From positions 744,001-808,000 of the forward strand of contig NZ_OW370567.1 of NCBI RefSeq assembly GCF_936270435.1: 64,000 bases of DNA, in the 5' to 3' direction. The stretch comes from Wolbachia endosymbiont of Oedothorax gibbosus (GTDB lineage: Bacteria; Pseudomonadota; Alphaproteobacteria; Rickettsiales; Anaplasmataceae). Positions within the stretch are counted from its first letter, which is position 1. Each line of letters starts with the position of its first letter. Below, in pieces: positions 45,718 to 55,449 of the stretch. A program made the position numbers and the translations under genes. A model generated the notes under the pieces. That model was not told the origin of the DNA. It saw only the letters and a program-made list of their open reading frames with translations, and did no database searches.

Positions 45718-46899
45718 CTATACTGCATCTTTTAAACGCAATAAATATGCAGTAAAAATAAGTTCTAGTACCACTGCAGAAAAAACAAGAATAGCTGCAC
45801 TGATTGTTTGACCATTGTAAACGTAGCTTGTTAAGCCGATAAAGACAGCCATGATAAAAGACCTGATGAATGCAACTGCAGAAGAAGCTGTGCCCTTAAT
45901 TTCAGGAAAAACATTCAGTGATGCGTTAAAAAGCACTGCCTGGCACATTGCACAACCAATAGCGAAAATGACCATAGATAGTGTCACTAAGTAGAAAGAA
46001 TAGGGTGTAACCATACTGAATATCAAAAGCAATATAGATCCAATCATGATCACACCCGCGCCATAAGCTACACACCTTATTGCCCCAAGTTTCTGTAAAA
46101 TTTTACCAGTGAATAGACTGATGAGTGAGAAGGATCCAACTATTGCACCTTGATGTAGTGCATAAATAGTGCTAGATAAACCAAAAGTTTCCATATACAA
46201 GAAAGGTCCACAAGTGATAAATGACATATAAGCAGCAGAAAAGAGGCTTATTACCAAAGATGGCGCCATAAACCTTGAACTCAATAATAGCTTTCCATAG
46301 TCTTTCATCATCTTTTTCAAACTAAAAATATCGCGGTCCTTTTTTGTTTCTGGTAACGCTAAGAGCAGCAAAATCCATAAGAGCAGCAAAATCCAAGAGA
46401 TCAAACAAATTGTTGCAACACTTGCATAATTACCACGCCACCCTACAGCACCATTGATAAAACTTCCTAAAACAGGTGCAATTGCCATGACAACTGTAAG
46501 AACAGAATTCATGATTCCAATAAATTTCACCGCTTCGTCGCCTTTATAGCTGTCTGCAACGATTGCAAACACAACTACAGACGTGCTGACACCAATGCCC
46601 TGAACAAAGCGAGAAATTAAAAGCCAAAAAATCGACGGTGCAAAAACACAACCAACAGCGCCAATTAATAACAAAGTGTTACCTATGATCATCATCCTTC
46701 TTCTGCCATAGCATTCAGACAATGGACCAAAAAACAACCCTCCCATGCACAAGCCTAGGAAATTATAAGCGATAGTTAATTGAATTGTGCCTTCTGATAC
46801 GTTAAAATAGCGCACCATATCAGGAAAACTAGGTACGGAAATATCAATTTCAATGAACTTGGCAATTAGAGACAGGATTAACAGAAATGGTAGTAACAT
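45718..46899 (-). CDS. Bcr/CflA-type MFS drug-efflux transporter
   Basis: 393 residues with 12 hydrophobic segments. DISVPSFPDMVRYFNVSEGT near the first membrane helix and FFGPLSECYGRRRMMIIGNT in the first loop are characteristic of the DHA1 Bcr/CflA family, and RFVQGIGVSTSVVVFAIVAD matches its motif in helix 4. The natural substrate is unknown. A short internal repeat near residues 175-190 (LLLLWILLLL) lies in helix 6. It is convergent with prfA, with 13 bases between the stops. Confidence 0.87.
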   Translation of the reverse strand: MLLPFLLILSLIAKFIEIDISVPSFPDMVRYFNVSEGTIQLTIAYNFLGLCMGGLFFGPLSECYGRRRMMIIGNTLLLIGAVGCVFAPSIFWLLISRFVQGIGVSTSVVVFAIVADSYKGDEAVKFIGIMNSVLTVVMAIAPVLGSFINGAVGWRGNYASVATICLISWILLLLWILLLLALPETKKDRDIFSLKKMMKDYGKLLLSSRFMAPSLVISLFSAAYMSFITCGPFLYMETFGLSSTIYALHQGAIVGSFSLISLFTGKILQKLGAIRCVAYGAGVIMIGSILLLIFSMVTPYSFYLVTLSMVIFAIGCAMCQAVLFNASLNVFPEIKGTASSAVAFIRSFIMAVFIGLTSYVYNGQTISAAILVFSAVVLELIFTAYLLRLKDAV

Positions 46900-47073
46900 T
46901 TGAGATTTTTAATTAATGAATAAAAATATCACGTTTGAAACATTAAGCGAGAAACATTTCTCACTGTAAACTCTGAGATATAATTTAAAAAGTGGATGAG
47001 TTACTTTTCTCAATATTTTTTTTTGAAATTTAGATAGTAAAAATGCCGAAAAAAGATTAATACATAACCATTT

Positions 47074-47102
47074 GGCTTGACACAGTTTATGTGTGTCAAG
47101 CC
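47074..47102 (-). terminator. Inverted repeat, possible terminator of the coiled-coil gene
   Basis: GGCTTGACAC and GTGTCAAGCC pair perfectly around a 9-base loop, 13 bases past the stop codon. No T-run follows, so termination is uncertain. Confidence 0.45.
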
Positions 47103-47114
47103 ACCTTTATTTAC

Positions 47115-48320
47115 TTACTTCTTTGGCCCATTCTCATTTACTTCTTGTGCTTCCGCTCCATTTACTTGAGTACTAGGTAATGCTGCATATGTAATACCAC
47201 CAACTACGAGTGCAGATGCTACTGCTATACCAATCATTACTAACATCTCTAATCTAACTGTACGTTCAAGTGCAGTAAATGCTACCAACCCAGCAGCAAG
47301 ACCCATACCAACGGTAGCGGTGTACTTCGCTCCATTGCTTTGTTTTGGTTGCTCAGTTGTTTCGTTTTTAGCTTCTAGTTCTTTATTTTCCTTCTCTAAC
47401 TGATGAACTCGAGCATTTCGAGCTTGTAAGTCTTTCTTTAGGCTTTCAACTTCAGCATTTGGTTGGTTTATTTTAGCTTCTAATTCTTTTATCTTATCCT
47501 CTTTATCTTTTAACTGAGCAGCAGTATCATTTGGTACTGCCCTTAACTGCGCAACTTCAGCATTTAGTTCATTTATTTTCTTCTCAGCTTGTTCATTTGC
47601 AGTTTCTAATTCTTCGCCTTTCTTCTTTAACTGCTCTTCTAATGTTGTTTTTTCCTTTTCAGCTTGAGTCAATTTAGTTTGTAATGCTGTTTTTTCCGTG
47701 TTAGCTTCAGTCAATTGAGTTTGTAATTCTTGCTGTTTCTCCTCAGCTTCTTTCTTTGCATCTTCTAAGTTTTGTTTTTCCCGCTCAGCTTCATTCTTTT
47801 CAGTTTCTAGTTCTTTATTTTTCTGCGTTAACTGCTGAACTTCATTCTGTTTAGCTTCTAGTTCTGCCTGTTTAGCTTTTAATGCTGTTATTTCAGTCTC
47901 TTTATCTGTTAACAGTTGCTTTAAGTCCGCAACTTCTTTTGTATTGTTTTGAGCTTTTAATGCTGTTATTTCAGCACTTAATTCTTCTACTTGCTTTCTG
48001 GGATGTTTAAGCAGTCCTTCTACCGCAACCTCGTCCTTTCCGTTAAGCTTTAACGGATCTTTCGTTGTGTCATTTTCGCCGTTAACTGAATTTATAGAAA
48101 AAGTAACAGCATCTTCTTCTCCATAATGACCAGTAATATATAGTTTTTCACCACCTAGCATAAATTCCGCATAAAACTCTCCCTCAATTACTTCGCCATT
48201 CTGATTTATATTTTTATACTCTTTAAATTTTTCATAATCGCTTCCTGGAATGGTAAGCTGTATTTCTTGATCATTTTCTTCACCAACTAACTTTATTGTA
48301 CCATTAATCTCTGTAAGCAT
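47115..48320 (-). CDS. Long coiled-coil protein with C-terminal membrane anchor
   Basis: 401 residues from ATG 48320, six bases after GAGA; an ATG four codons earlier is possible. Residues 1-100 form a globular, probably beta-rich domain (TIKLVGEENDQEIQLTIPGS, LYITGHYGEEDAVTFSIN). Residues 105-320 are a long heptad coiled coil rich in Glu, Lys, Gln and Ala. Two hydrophobic segments follow (about 332-348 and 358-380, MIGIAVASALVVGGITYAAL), then a polar tail. Such proteins in endosymbionts are often surface or effector candidates. It resembles the two coiled-coil genes downstream of valS in layout, but with the membrane part at the other end. Confidence 0.72.
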   Translation of the reverse strand: MLTEINGTIKLVGEENDQEIQLTIPGSDYEKFKEYKNINQNGEVIEGEFYAEFMLGGEKLYITGHYGEEDAVTFSINSVNGENDTTKDPLKLNGKDEVAVEGLLKHPRKQVEELSAEITALKAQNNTKEVADLKQLLTDKETEITALKAKQAELEAKQNEVQQLTQKNKELETEKNEAEREKQNLEDAKKEAEEKQQELQTQLTEANTEKTALQTKLTQAEKEKTTLEEQLKKKGEELETANEQAEKKINELNAEVAQLRAVPNDTAAQLKDKEDKIKELEAKINQPNAEVESLKKDLQARNARVHQLEKENKELEAKNETTEQPKQSNGAKYTATVGMGLAAGLVAFTALERTVRLEMLVMIGIAVASALVVGGITYAALPSTQVNGAEAQEVNENGPKK

Positions 48321-48473
48321 ATTAAATCTCATATAAATATTATTTAACAGTATAATGCTTTTAAAACTTAACGTAAAGTAATATTTTCCATAGTGTGTTA
48401 TGCTCGTAAAATTTTGGCGTAGCCGTATTTGCTTAATTGTGCTAACTTAGAGCTTAAAACTTAAGAAATATTT

Positions 48474-51035
48474 ATGTTAAAAGAAAAATACGGCTTTAAA
48501 GAAATTGAAGACAAATGCAACATATTGTGGGAAGGCAGTAAAGTTTATAAGTGGAATGGTGAAAAGGATAACACTTTCACTATAGACACACCTCCGCCGA
48601 CAATATCGGGAAAACTCCATATTGGCCATATATTTAGCTATTGCCACACGGACTTTATTGCAAGGTTTCAACGCATGCTGGGCAAAGATGTGTTTTACCC
48701 AATTGGGTTTGATGATAACGGGCTTCCCACTGAAAGATTGGTTGAGCAAACCTATAAAACCCGTGCAAAAGAAGTTGGCAGAGAAAAATTTATAGAGATG
48801 TGCCATGAAGTTATTGAGAAATCAAAGCAAGAATTCAAGGAACTATTTAAATCGGTCGGCATTAGTTATGACTGGGGTTTGGAATATCACACGATCAGCA
48901 AGGAAAATGTGACGCTTTCACAAATGTCATTCATCGATCTATATAATAAGGGATATGCATATAGAAAAATGCAACCTATCCTTTGGGACCCGGTTGATAA
49001 AACAGCAATTGCGCAAGCAGAAATAGAAGATAAAGTTTTTGAGTCATCCTTAAACACGATAGTTTTCTCTACTCAAGAAAATGAGCAGATCAATATTGCA
49101 ACTACGCGACCTGAACTACTTCCAGCATGCGTTGCAGTTTTTTGTCATCCAGAGGATACGCGCTACACTCATCTGATCGGAAAAACAGCGGTAGTGCCAA
49201 TAACAGAGGAGAAAGTTCCAATAATAGCAGATGATAAGGTTAAAATAGATAAAGGCACGGGGCTTGTTATGTGTTGTACATTCGGTGATGAGCTCGACAT
49301 ATATTGGCAGCAAAAGCATAATCTACCGATGAAAATTATCATCGATCAGGATGGGAGGATGAACCTGAATGATGTCATTCAAGTAGCTGACATTGGAATC
49401 CAGGAAAAAGAGCCAATGCCAGCGATGACAGAGGAAGATATCATGTCAGCGTATGGTCAGAAAAAAGAACCAGTATCAGCTACTCGGATGACAGACGATA
49501 TACTAAACGAAATAAATGGACTAAAGGTTAAAGAGGCAAGAAAGAGGATGATCGAAATCCTAACTAAAAAAGGACTTTTGATAGAAAGCACTAACATTTC
49601 TCATTCTGTTAAGTGTGCAGAAAGATCTGGTGCACCACTTGAGATATTGCCTACTTATCAATGGTTTATCAAGACCTTAGAGCAAAAAGCTCAAGTATTA
49701 GATAAAGTAAAAGGATGCAATTGGCATCCAGCTACTATGCGTAAACGTATGGAAGTGTGGATAGAAGGGCTAAATTGGGACTGGTGCATTTCAAGGCAGC
49801 GCTATTTTGGTGTGCCATTTCCAACGTGGTATTCCAACCGTAAGGGAGAAGAAGGTAAAATTATTCTAGCTGAAGTAAAGGACCTACCTATAGATCCACT
49901 CAAAGATTTGCCAAAAGGGTATAGCAAAGAAGAGGTTATCCCAGATCAAGATGTAATGGATACCTGGGCCACAAGTTCAATTACTCCTCAACTAAGTGCA
50001 CTTGCAGTAAATAGTGAGTTTAGCTTGCCAAATCATCGCTATGATACAATATTTCCTGCAGATCTGCGCAGCCAGAGCCATGAGATAATAAGAACTTGGG
50101 CTTTTTATACGATTTTGAAAGCGCATTATCATGCAAATTCTTTACCTTGGAAAAACATTATGATCAGCGGTTGGTGTTTAGCCGATGATAAGAAAAAGAT
50201 GAGTAAATCAAAAGGTAACATCATCACTCCTCATGTAATACTTGAAACTTATGGAGCTGATGTAGTGCGCTATTGGGCAGCAAACTCAAGGCTTGGAGTT
50301 GATACAGTCTACTCTGAAAATATATTCAAAATTGGCAAGCGCCTAGTTACAAAACTTTGGAACGCTAGCAAGTTTGTTTCCATGTTCATGGAAAAGCATC
50401 AAACAGTAAGCATAAATTCTGCTCACGAGACAATAGATAAGTGGATATTGTCTAAGCTGTACAAAGTAATAGATAGAGCAACAAACAACCTATTACAGTT
50501 TGAATACTGCGAAGCTTTGGGCGTAATAGAGGAATTTTTTTGGAAGGATTTTTGTGATAACTACTTGGAACTAGCAAAAAAGCGCGCATATGGAGATAAA
50601 GTAGACAGCGGAGCAAACTTAAGTGCAAAGCAAAGTTTGGCATATGTACTGAATATTATTTTGCGGTTATTTGCACCCTTTTTGCCTTACATTACGGAAG
50701 AGATATACCACCAGTTTTATAGTTATAATTCTGTGCACAATCAAAGTAATTGGCCGAGCAAAGAAGAGCTTATCTACGATAAATATTCAGAGGAAATGGG
50801 AGACAATTGCGTGCAGATATTAAACATTATCAGAAAGATAAAAGCAGATAATAATGTTTCAGTTAAGCATTTGATAAAGAAATTAGTGATAAAAGCAGAT
50901 CTACGAGAGGACAAATTGAATCAATCCGCACAGGATGATTTGCAGGCAGTTTGCAATGCGGAAACGATAGAGTGGATGCAGTTTGAGCTTGAAACTGAAG
51001 ACGAGAAATACATAGTGAATATAGATTTATATTGA
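48474..51035 (+). CDS. valS: Valyl-tRNA synthetase, archaeal-like type
   Basis: 853 residues, class I. The HIGH motif is in TPPPTISGKLHIGHIFSYCH and KMSKS in ADDKKKMSKSKGNIITPHV. Editing-domain sequence (TTRPELLPACVAVFCHPEDT) and WCISRQRYFGVPFPTWY are present. The GFDDNGLPTERLVEQ segment is the form seen in archaeal and Rickettsiales ValRS, which is documented as a transferred version. A palindromic element is inserted in frame at about residues 300-340, between DQDGRMNLN and the conserved GLKVKEARKRMIEIL. The start is ATG with no strong ribosome site. Confidence 0.93.
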   Translation: MLKEKYGFKEIEDKCNILWEGSKVYKWNGEKDNTFTIDTPPPTISGKLHIGHIFSYCHTDFIARFQRMLGKDVFYPIGFDDNGLPTERLVEQTYKTRAKEVGREKFIEMCHEVIEKSKQEFKELFKSVGISYDWGLEYHTISKENVTLSQMSFIDLYNKGYAYRKMQPILWDPVDKTAIAQAEIEDKVFESSLNTIVFSTQENEQINIATTRPELLPACVAVFCHPEDTRYTHLIGKTAVVPITEEKVPIIADDKVKIDKGTGLVMCCTFGDELDIYWQQKHNLPMKIIIDQDGRMNLNDVIQVADIGIQEKEPMPAMTEEDIMSAYGQKKEPVSATRMTDDILNEINGLKVKEARKRMIEILTKKGLLIESTNISHSVKCAERSGAPLEILPTYQWFIKTLEQKAQVLDKVKGCNWHPATMRKRMEVWIEGLNWDWCISRQRYFGVPFPTWYSNRKGEEGKIILAEVKDLPIDPLKDLPKGYSKEEVIPDQDVMDTWATSSITPQLSALAVNSEFSLPNHRYDTIFPADLRSQSHEIIRTWAFYTILKAHYHANSLPWKNIMISGWCLADDKKKMSKSKGNIITPHVILETYGADVVRYWAANSRLGVDTVYSENIFKIGKRLVTKLWNASKFVSMFMEKHQTVSINSAHETIDKWILSKLYKVIDRATNNLLQFEYCEALGVIEEFFWKDFCDNYLELAKKRAYGDKVDSGANLSAKQSLAYVLNIILRLFAPFLPYITEEIYHQFYSYNSVHNQSNWPSKEELIYDKYSEEMGDNCVQILNIIRKIKADNNVSVKHLIKKLVIKADLREDKLNQSAQDDLQAVCNAETIEWMQFELETEDEKYIVNIDLY
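49374..49492 (+). repeat. Palindromic element inside valS, in frame
   Basis: The arms GTCATTCAAGTAGCTGACAT (49374) and the reverse-complement-like CAGTATCAGCTACTCGGATG then AC (49492) enclose about 75 bases. Translated, they add about 40 residues (DVIQVADIGIQEKEPMPAMT and on) without breaking the frame. Confidence 0.8.
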
Positions 51036-51113
51036 TTTTATATGTTAAATTAGCTTGACTTCCTTTAATGTGAGCGTTACCATAACGATAGCTTTACTTA
51101 TGAGGGAACGATA

Positions 51114-53927
51114 GTGGGAAATCTATATAATAAAACTAATGCGCCATATCTTATAGCTGGTACTCTTGCTACTTTGGTATTGCTTGCATCTGGGACACTT
51201 GCTGTTGCCCCTTATGTTGCATTCTTATCTCCAATTGCAGCCTTTAATGTAGCTCTTCCTGTTATTTTGACTTTATTTGTGCTTTCTGCAGTAGTAATTG
51301 CAATTTCATGTAGAATGATTAGCCAGAATAAAAAGCTTGATGAAAAAGAAGCAGAACTTAATGAAAAAAATGGATTAGCTAAAGAGCAAGAAAATACAAT
51401 ACAAAGCTTAGAGCCTCAAATCAAAGGGCTAAATAAGAAAGTTAGTGATCTCGAAACAAAATTAGATGAAATTTCAAGGCAAGCTAATGGTGCTGCAACA
51501 AAAGATGAAGTGGAAGAGCTAAAGGCAAAGATTGCTAGTGCTGCAACAAAAGATGAAGTGGAAGAGCTAAAGGTAAAGATTGCTAGTGTTGCAACAAAAG
51601 AGGAGCTAAATAAGCTTAACAATGAAGTGAAAGAGCTAGGGACAAGCGCTGCAACAAAAGAAGGGCTAAATAAGAAAGTTAGTGATCTCGAAACAAAATT
51701 AGATGAAATTTCAAAGCAAGCTAATGGTGCTACAACAAAAGGTGAAATGGAAGAGCTAGTGACAAATATTGCTAGTGCTGCAACAAAAGAAGAGCTAAAG
51801 GCAGGGCTTAATGGTACTGCAAAAAAAGAAGAGCTAAATAAGCTTAGCGATGAAATAAAAAAGCTAGGGACAAGCGCTGCAACAAAAGAAGGGCTAAATA
51901 AGAAAGTTAGTGATCTCGAAACAAAATTGGATGAAATTTCAAAGCAGACTAATGGTGCTGCAACAAAAATTGGAGAGCTAAAGGCAGGGCTTAATGGTGC
52001 TGCAACAAAAGATGAAGTGGAAGAGCTAAAGGCAAAGATTGCTAGTGCTGCAACACAAGAAGAGATAAATAAGCTTAGTAATGAAGTGAAAGAGCTAGGG
52101 ACAAGCGCTGCAACAAAAGAAGGGCTAAATAAGAAAGTTAGTGATCTCGAAACAAAATTAGATGAAATTTCAAGGCAAGCTAATGGTGCTGCAACAAAAG
52201 ATGAAGTGGAAGAGCTAAAGGCAAAGATTGCTAGTGCTGCAACAAAAGATGAAGTGGAAGAGCTAAAGGTAAAGATTGCTAGTGTTGCAACAAAAGAGGA
52301 GCTAAATAAGCTTAACAATGAAGTGAAAGAGCTAGGGACAAGCGCTGCAACAAAAGAAGGGCTAAATAAGAAAGTTAGTGATCTCGAAACAAAATTAGAT
52401 GAAATTTCAAAGCAAGCTAATGGTGCTACAACAAAAGGTGAAATGGAAGAGCTAGTGACAAATATTGCTAGTGCTGCAACAAAAGAAGAGCTAAAGGCAG
52501 GGCTTAATGGTACTGCAAAAAAAGAAGAGCTAAATAAGCTTAGCGATGAAATAAAAAAGCTAGGGACAAGCGCTGCAACAAAAGAAGGGCTAAATAAGAA
52601 AGTTAGTGATCTCGAAACAAAATTGGATGAAATTTCAAAGCAGACTAATGGTGCTGCAACAAAAATTGGAGAGCTAAAGGCAGGGCTTAATGGTGCTGCA
52701 ACAAAAGAGGAATTAGAAGAAAGGCTTGGTAGTCTCATAAAGGAAGTTGAAGTAAAAGAAGAGCTGCAGATGAAGTTTTATGAAAAAGGTAAAGAAAGAG
52801 AAAAGATAACATTTGAGGATATTATACTTCCACATGATAAGAAACAAGAGCTGAAAAAGATTTGTGAACCACAAAAAGAATCAGGTGCGGCTCTAAAAAA
52901 AGAAGAAGGATACATTTTGCATGGTCCACCAGGAACTGGTAAGACTATGATTGCTAAGGCAATTGCGAGTGAAACTAAAGATACATCTGCATTTATAAGT
53001 GTTTCTGTTTCTAGTTTGTTTAATATAAAAAATATAAATGATCTTTTTAAAAAAGCAGAAGAAAACGCTTCTTGTATAGTTTTTATAGATGAAATTGAAG
53101 GCTTTGGCAAAATACGTGATCTTAATGGTAATAATGTAGAACATTTAAATCATTTCTTAACTAAAATTGATGGCTTTGACTCTATAAAAGGTGTGACGGT
53201 GATTGCTGCAACTAATCGTATAAGTGATTTAGATGAAGCACTTACTAGGGGTGGTCGTTTGTCTACACACATTAAGATTTCTACATTAGACACAAACACA
53301 CGTAACAAAATAATAAATGAGCATCTGAAAGGAACAATACCTAACTTGCTTAAAAGAGTTTTAGACGAGACTAAAGGTTTTTCACACGCAAATCTAATTA
53401 TTTTATTACGTGAATTGGAAGAAAAAAGATTCACTAGCACGTCTAGGCTTGGGGAATTCTGTCAACATTTTAAGGAGACTCATGGTATAGATAATGTGTT
53501 GAATAAGCAGCTTACTAAAGAGAAAAAGCTAAACAAGCTGGAACAAAGTTCATTACAAGAAACAGTTAATTCACTGAAAATGATAAAGGATCTAAGCAGT
53601 GAACATTCACCAGAATTGGAAAAAATAAATAAAGGTAAGTTCGTTAATGAGCTACCTTCCTCAAATTATATGTCCACACCAACAACAAGAGAAACTTCTA
53701 CCAACGAAACATTTCCCAATTTGTCTAAATTTCCAATTGTGGACAATAATTCACCTAATAATCTACAAGGTAAAAAAAATCCTCCAAGAAAATCTCCTGA
53801 AAAGGAAGAGAACGATGAGAATAAAGAAAACTCAGGGCCACAAAATCAAAACAGTCCTAATTCAAGTCTCGTCATCCCTAATTCATCGCCTTTGAGAAAT
53901 TCAATAAATAATTCCTGCGCATCTTAA
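51114..53927 (+). CDS. Membrane-anchored coiled-coil protein with C-terminal AAA ATPase domain
   Basis: 937 residues from a GTG start. Two membrane segments (about 12-34 and 42-66) precede a coiled coil (about 75-560) built from repeats of AATKEGLNKKVSDLETKLDE and EELKAKIAS. Residues 104-532 include a perfect 589-base internal duplication at 696-base offset. An AAA domain follows: Walker A GPPGTGKT at 604-611, Walker B IVFIDEIEG at about 655, sensor 1 ATNRIS and the arginine-finger region LTRGGR. The tail is Asn/Ser/Pro-rich. Cdc48/FtsH-like AAA domains remodel proteins; the target here is unknown. The N-terminus is paralogous to the next gene. Confidence 0.85.
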   Translation: MGNLYNKTNAPYLIAGTLATLVLLASGTLAVAPYVAFLSPIAAFNVALPVILTLFVLSAVVIAISCRMISQNKKLDEKEAELNEKNGLAKEQENTIQSLEPQIKGLNKKVSDLETKLDEISRQANGAATKDEVEELKAKIASAATKDEVEELKVKIASVATKEELNKLNNEVKELGTSAATKEGLNKKVSDLETKLDEISKQANGATTKGEMEELVTNIASAATKEELKAGLNGTAKKEELNKLSDEIKKLGTSAATKEGLNKKVSDLETKLDEISKQTNGAATKIGELKAGLNGAATKDEVEELKAKIASAATQEEINKLSNEVKELGTSAATKEGLNKKVSDLETKLDEISRQANGAATKDEVEELKAKIASAATKDEVEELKVKIASVATKEELNKLNNEVKELGTSAATKEGLNKKVSDLETKLDEISKQANGATTKGEMEELVTNIASAATKEELKAGLNGTAKKEELNKLSDEIKKLGTSAATKEGLNKKVSDLETKLDEISKQTNGAATKIGELKAGLNGAATKEELEERLGSLIKEVEVKEELQMKFYEKGKEREKITFEDIILPHDKKQELKKICEPQKESGAALKKEEGYILHGPPGTGKTMIAKAIASETKDTSAFISVSVSSLFNIKNINDLFKKAEENASCIVFIDEIEGFGKIRDLNGNNVEHLNHFLTKIDGFDSIKGVTVIAATNRISDLDEALTRGGRLSTHIKISTLDTNTRNKIINEHLKGTIPNLLKRVLDETKGFSHANLIILLRELEEKRFTSTSRLGEFCQHFKETHGIDNVLNKQLTKEKKLNKLEQSSLQETVNSLKMIKDLSSEHSPELEKINKGKFVNELPSSNYMSTPTTRETSTNETFPNLSKFPIVDNNSPNNLQGKKNPPRKSPEKEENDENKENSGPQNQNSPNSSLVIPNSSPLRNSINNSCAS
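51424..52708 (+). repeat. Perfect 589-bp in-gene repeat, 696-bp offset
   Basis: 51424-52012 and 52120-52708 appear identical. The 107 bases between are built of the same smaller units. The offset is a multiple of three, so copy-number change by recombination would keep the frame. Confidence 0.92.
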
Positions 53928-54016
53928 GATGTAAGTGCGTATTCTCCCACAGATAAGAGAATTTTAATAAATACAGTACAAGACTGCTAAAGTTTTGTTC
54001 ATGGGGGAGGGGAGTA

Positions 54017-55420
54017 ATGAGTAATTTGTTTAAAAAAGCTAATGCATTTTATTTTATAGCTAGTTCCTTAACGTTACTTACATCTTTAGCGCTTATTGTA
54101 ACTTCTAATGTACCTCTTCCTCTAACTCTCGCTTTAGCTGCATTATCTGTTTTGGTGCTTGCACTTTCGTATAAAATAATTAGTAATAATAAAAAAATAG
54201 AGATTGAGAGAAGTAAATTCGCTCAGAAAGAGCAAGAGTTAGAAAATAAAATAACTCTAGGCAAAGAAGCTGAAGAAGCTGCAAACAAAGAAGTGGAAAA
54301 ATTAAAGAATCAATCGCGTGAATTAACTCGAGAAAAGCAAAATTTAGACAAGAGAGCAAAAAAATTGGCTCAGAAAGTAAATGAGTCAGAAGTTGAGAGA
54401 GAATCTCTTCTTGAAGAAAAAAAATCTTTAGAGCAAAAATTAGAAGCTAAAATAAACCGTGTATTTGAAATAACAGGCAAATTAAAAAAAATAATGAAGG
54501 AAAAAGATGAGCTTGGTGAGCAAGCAGAAGAATTACTTTGTAAAATCTCGTGTTTATGTGAACAGTTACAAAAAAAAGAAAATGATATAGCTAAAAAAGA
54601 AGAACGTATAACGGAATTGAAAAGGAAAATAGATAATAATAAACATGCAGAATTAAAAAATGAAGAATTCCATAAAGAAATAGAAAAATTATCTAAAGAA
54701 AAAGAGGAATTATGTAAGGAAATAGAAAAATTATGTAAAGAAAAAAATATATTATATAATAAAAAAGAAGAATTGTATCAAAGACAAGAAGAACTTTATG
54801 TAGAATTAGATGAGTTACAATGTAGATTTAAAGAAATTAATCAGAAAAATAAAAACTTATCTCAAGAATTAAAAGAGAAATCTGAAGAGTTAGATAAAGC
54901 AAATGATTTCATTGAAAGTCAGTCTTTTGAGTTAGAGGGAATAAGAAAAGATTGTAACAATGAGGTAAAAAATTTACTTTTGAAGCAAGACACTCAAATA
55001 GAACAACTTGAAGAAGATTTGTTGAGAGAGAGAAAAGAAAAAGTGTCTTATATAGAAAATATGAAAGAATATATGATACGCAAGTTAGAAGGATCAATAA
55101 AAAGAAGTAAAGTGATCAAAGATGATGATAAGGCAGTAATATTACAGGAGATTCCAGTAATAAGGTTTATGTTAGAAGAAGTTATACAAGATTTGCGAAA
55201 CAAAACGCCTGCTTCTTCGCTGGAAGATCTTGTATATGCATCATCGCCAGACGAAACATCCATTCCTTTACATGCAGGAGATCGTGGATATGGACCCGAG
55301 GAAGATTCTGGATATAACAGTCGCTCATCCACTCCGATCAAATTGCCAGATTTACCGTGGACAGAACGTTGTAAACACAGTCAATCCCAGAATGTAGGAC
55401 TTGTAAAGTGCGATAATTAG
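54017..55420 (+). CDS. Membrane-anchored coiled-coil protein
   Basis: 467 residues behind a strong GGGGAGGGGAG site. The N-terminus MSNLFKKANAFYFIASSLTL and its two membrane segments (about 10-32 and 36-54) match the preceding AAA protein's (MGNLYNKTNAPYLIAGTLAT) closely enough to be paralogues. The rest to about residue 380 is a Lys/Glu-rich coiled coil with heptads, and the C-terminus is polar, with Ser/Pro (SLEDLVYASSPDETSIPLHA). It has no AAA domain. The gene follows the AAA gene by 90 bases, in the same direction. Confidence 0.75.
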   Translation: MSNLFKKANAFYFIASSLTLLTSLALIVTSNVPLPLTLALAALSVLVLALSYKIISNNKKIEIERSKFAQKEQELENKITLGKEAEEAANKEVEKLKNQSRELTREKQNLDKRAKKLAQKVNESEVERESLLEEKKSLEQKLEAKINRVFEITGKLKKIMKEKDELGEQAEELLCKISCLCEQLQKKENDIAKKEERITELKRKIDNNKHAELKNEEFHKEIEKLSKEKEELCKEIEKLCKEKNILYNKKEELYQRQEELYVELDELQCRFKEINQKNKNLSQELKEKSEELDKANDFIESQSFELEGIRKDCNNEVKNLLLKQDTQIEQLEEDLLRERKEKVSYIENMKEYMIRKLEGSIKRSKVIKDDDKAVILQEIPVIRFMLEEVIQDLRNKTPASSLEDLVYASSPDETSIPLHAGDRGYGPEEDSGYNSRSSTPIKLPDLPWTERCKHSQSQNVGLVKCDN

Positions 55421-55449
55421 TCTTATTATAAAAAAAATTATGCAAGATA

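Noticed and set aside
51416..52738. 440-codon minus-strand open frame
   Set aside because: It is the antisense of the AAA gene's repeat region. Its Ser/Phe/Val-rich repeats only mirror the plus-strand repeats, and it has no ribosome site.
54600..54850. Short lysine/glutamate codon repeats looking like a direct-repeat array
   Set aside because: Explained by the coiled coil it encodes; units are irregular and there are no spacers, so it is not a CRISPR array. I saw no CRISPR array anywhere.
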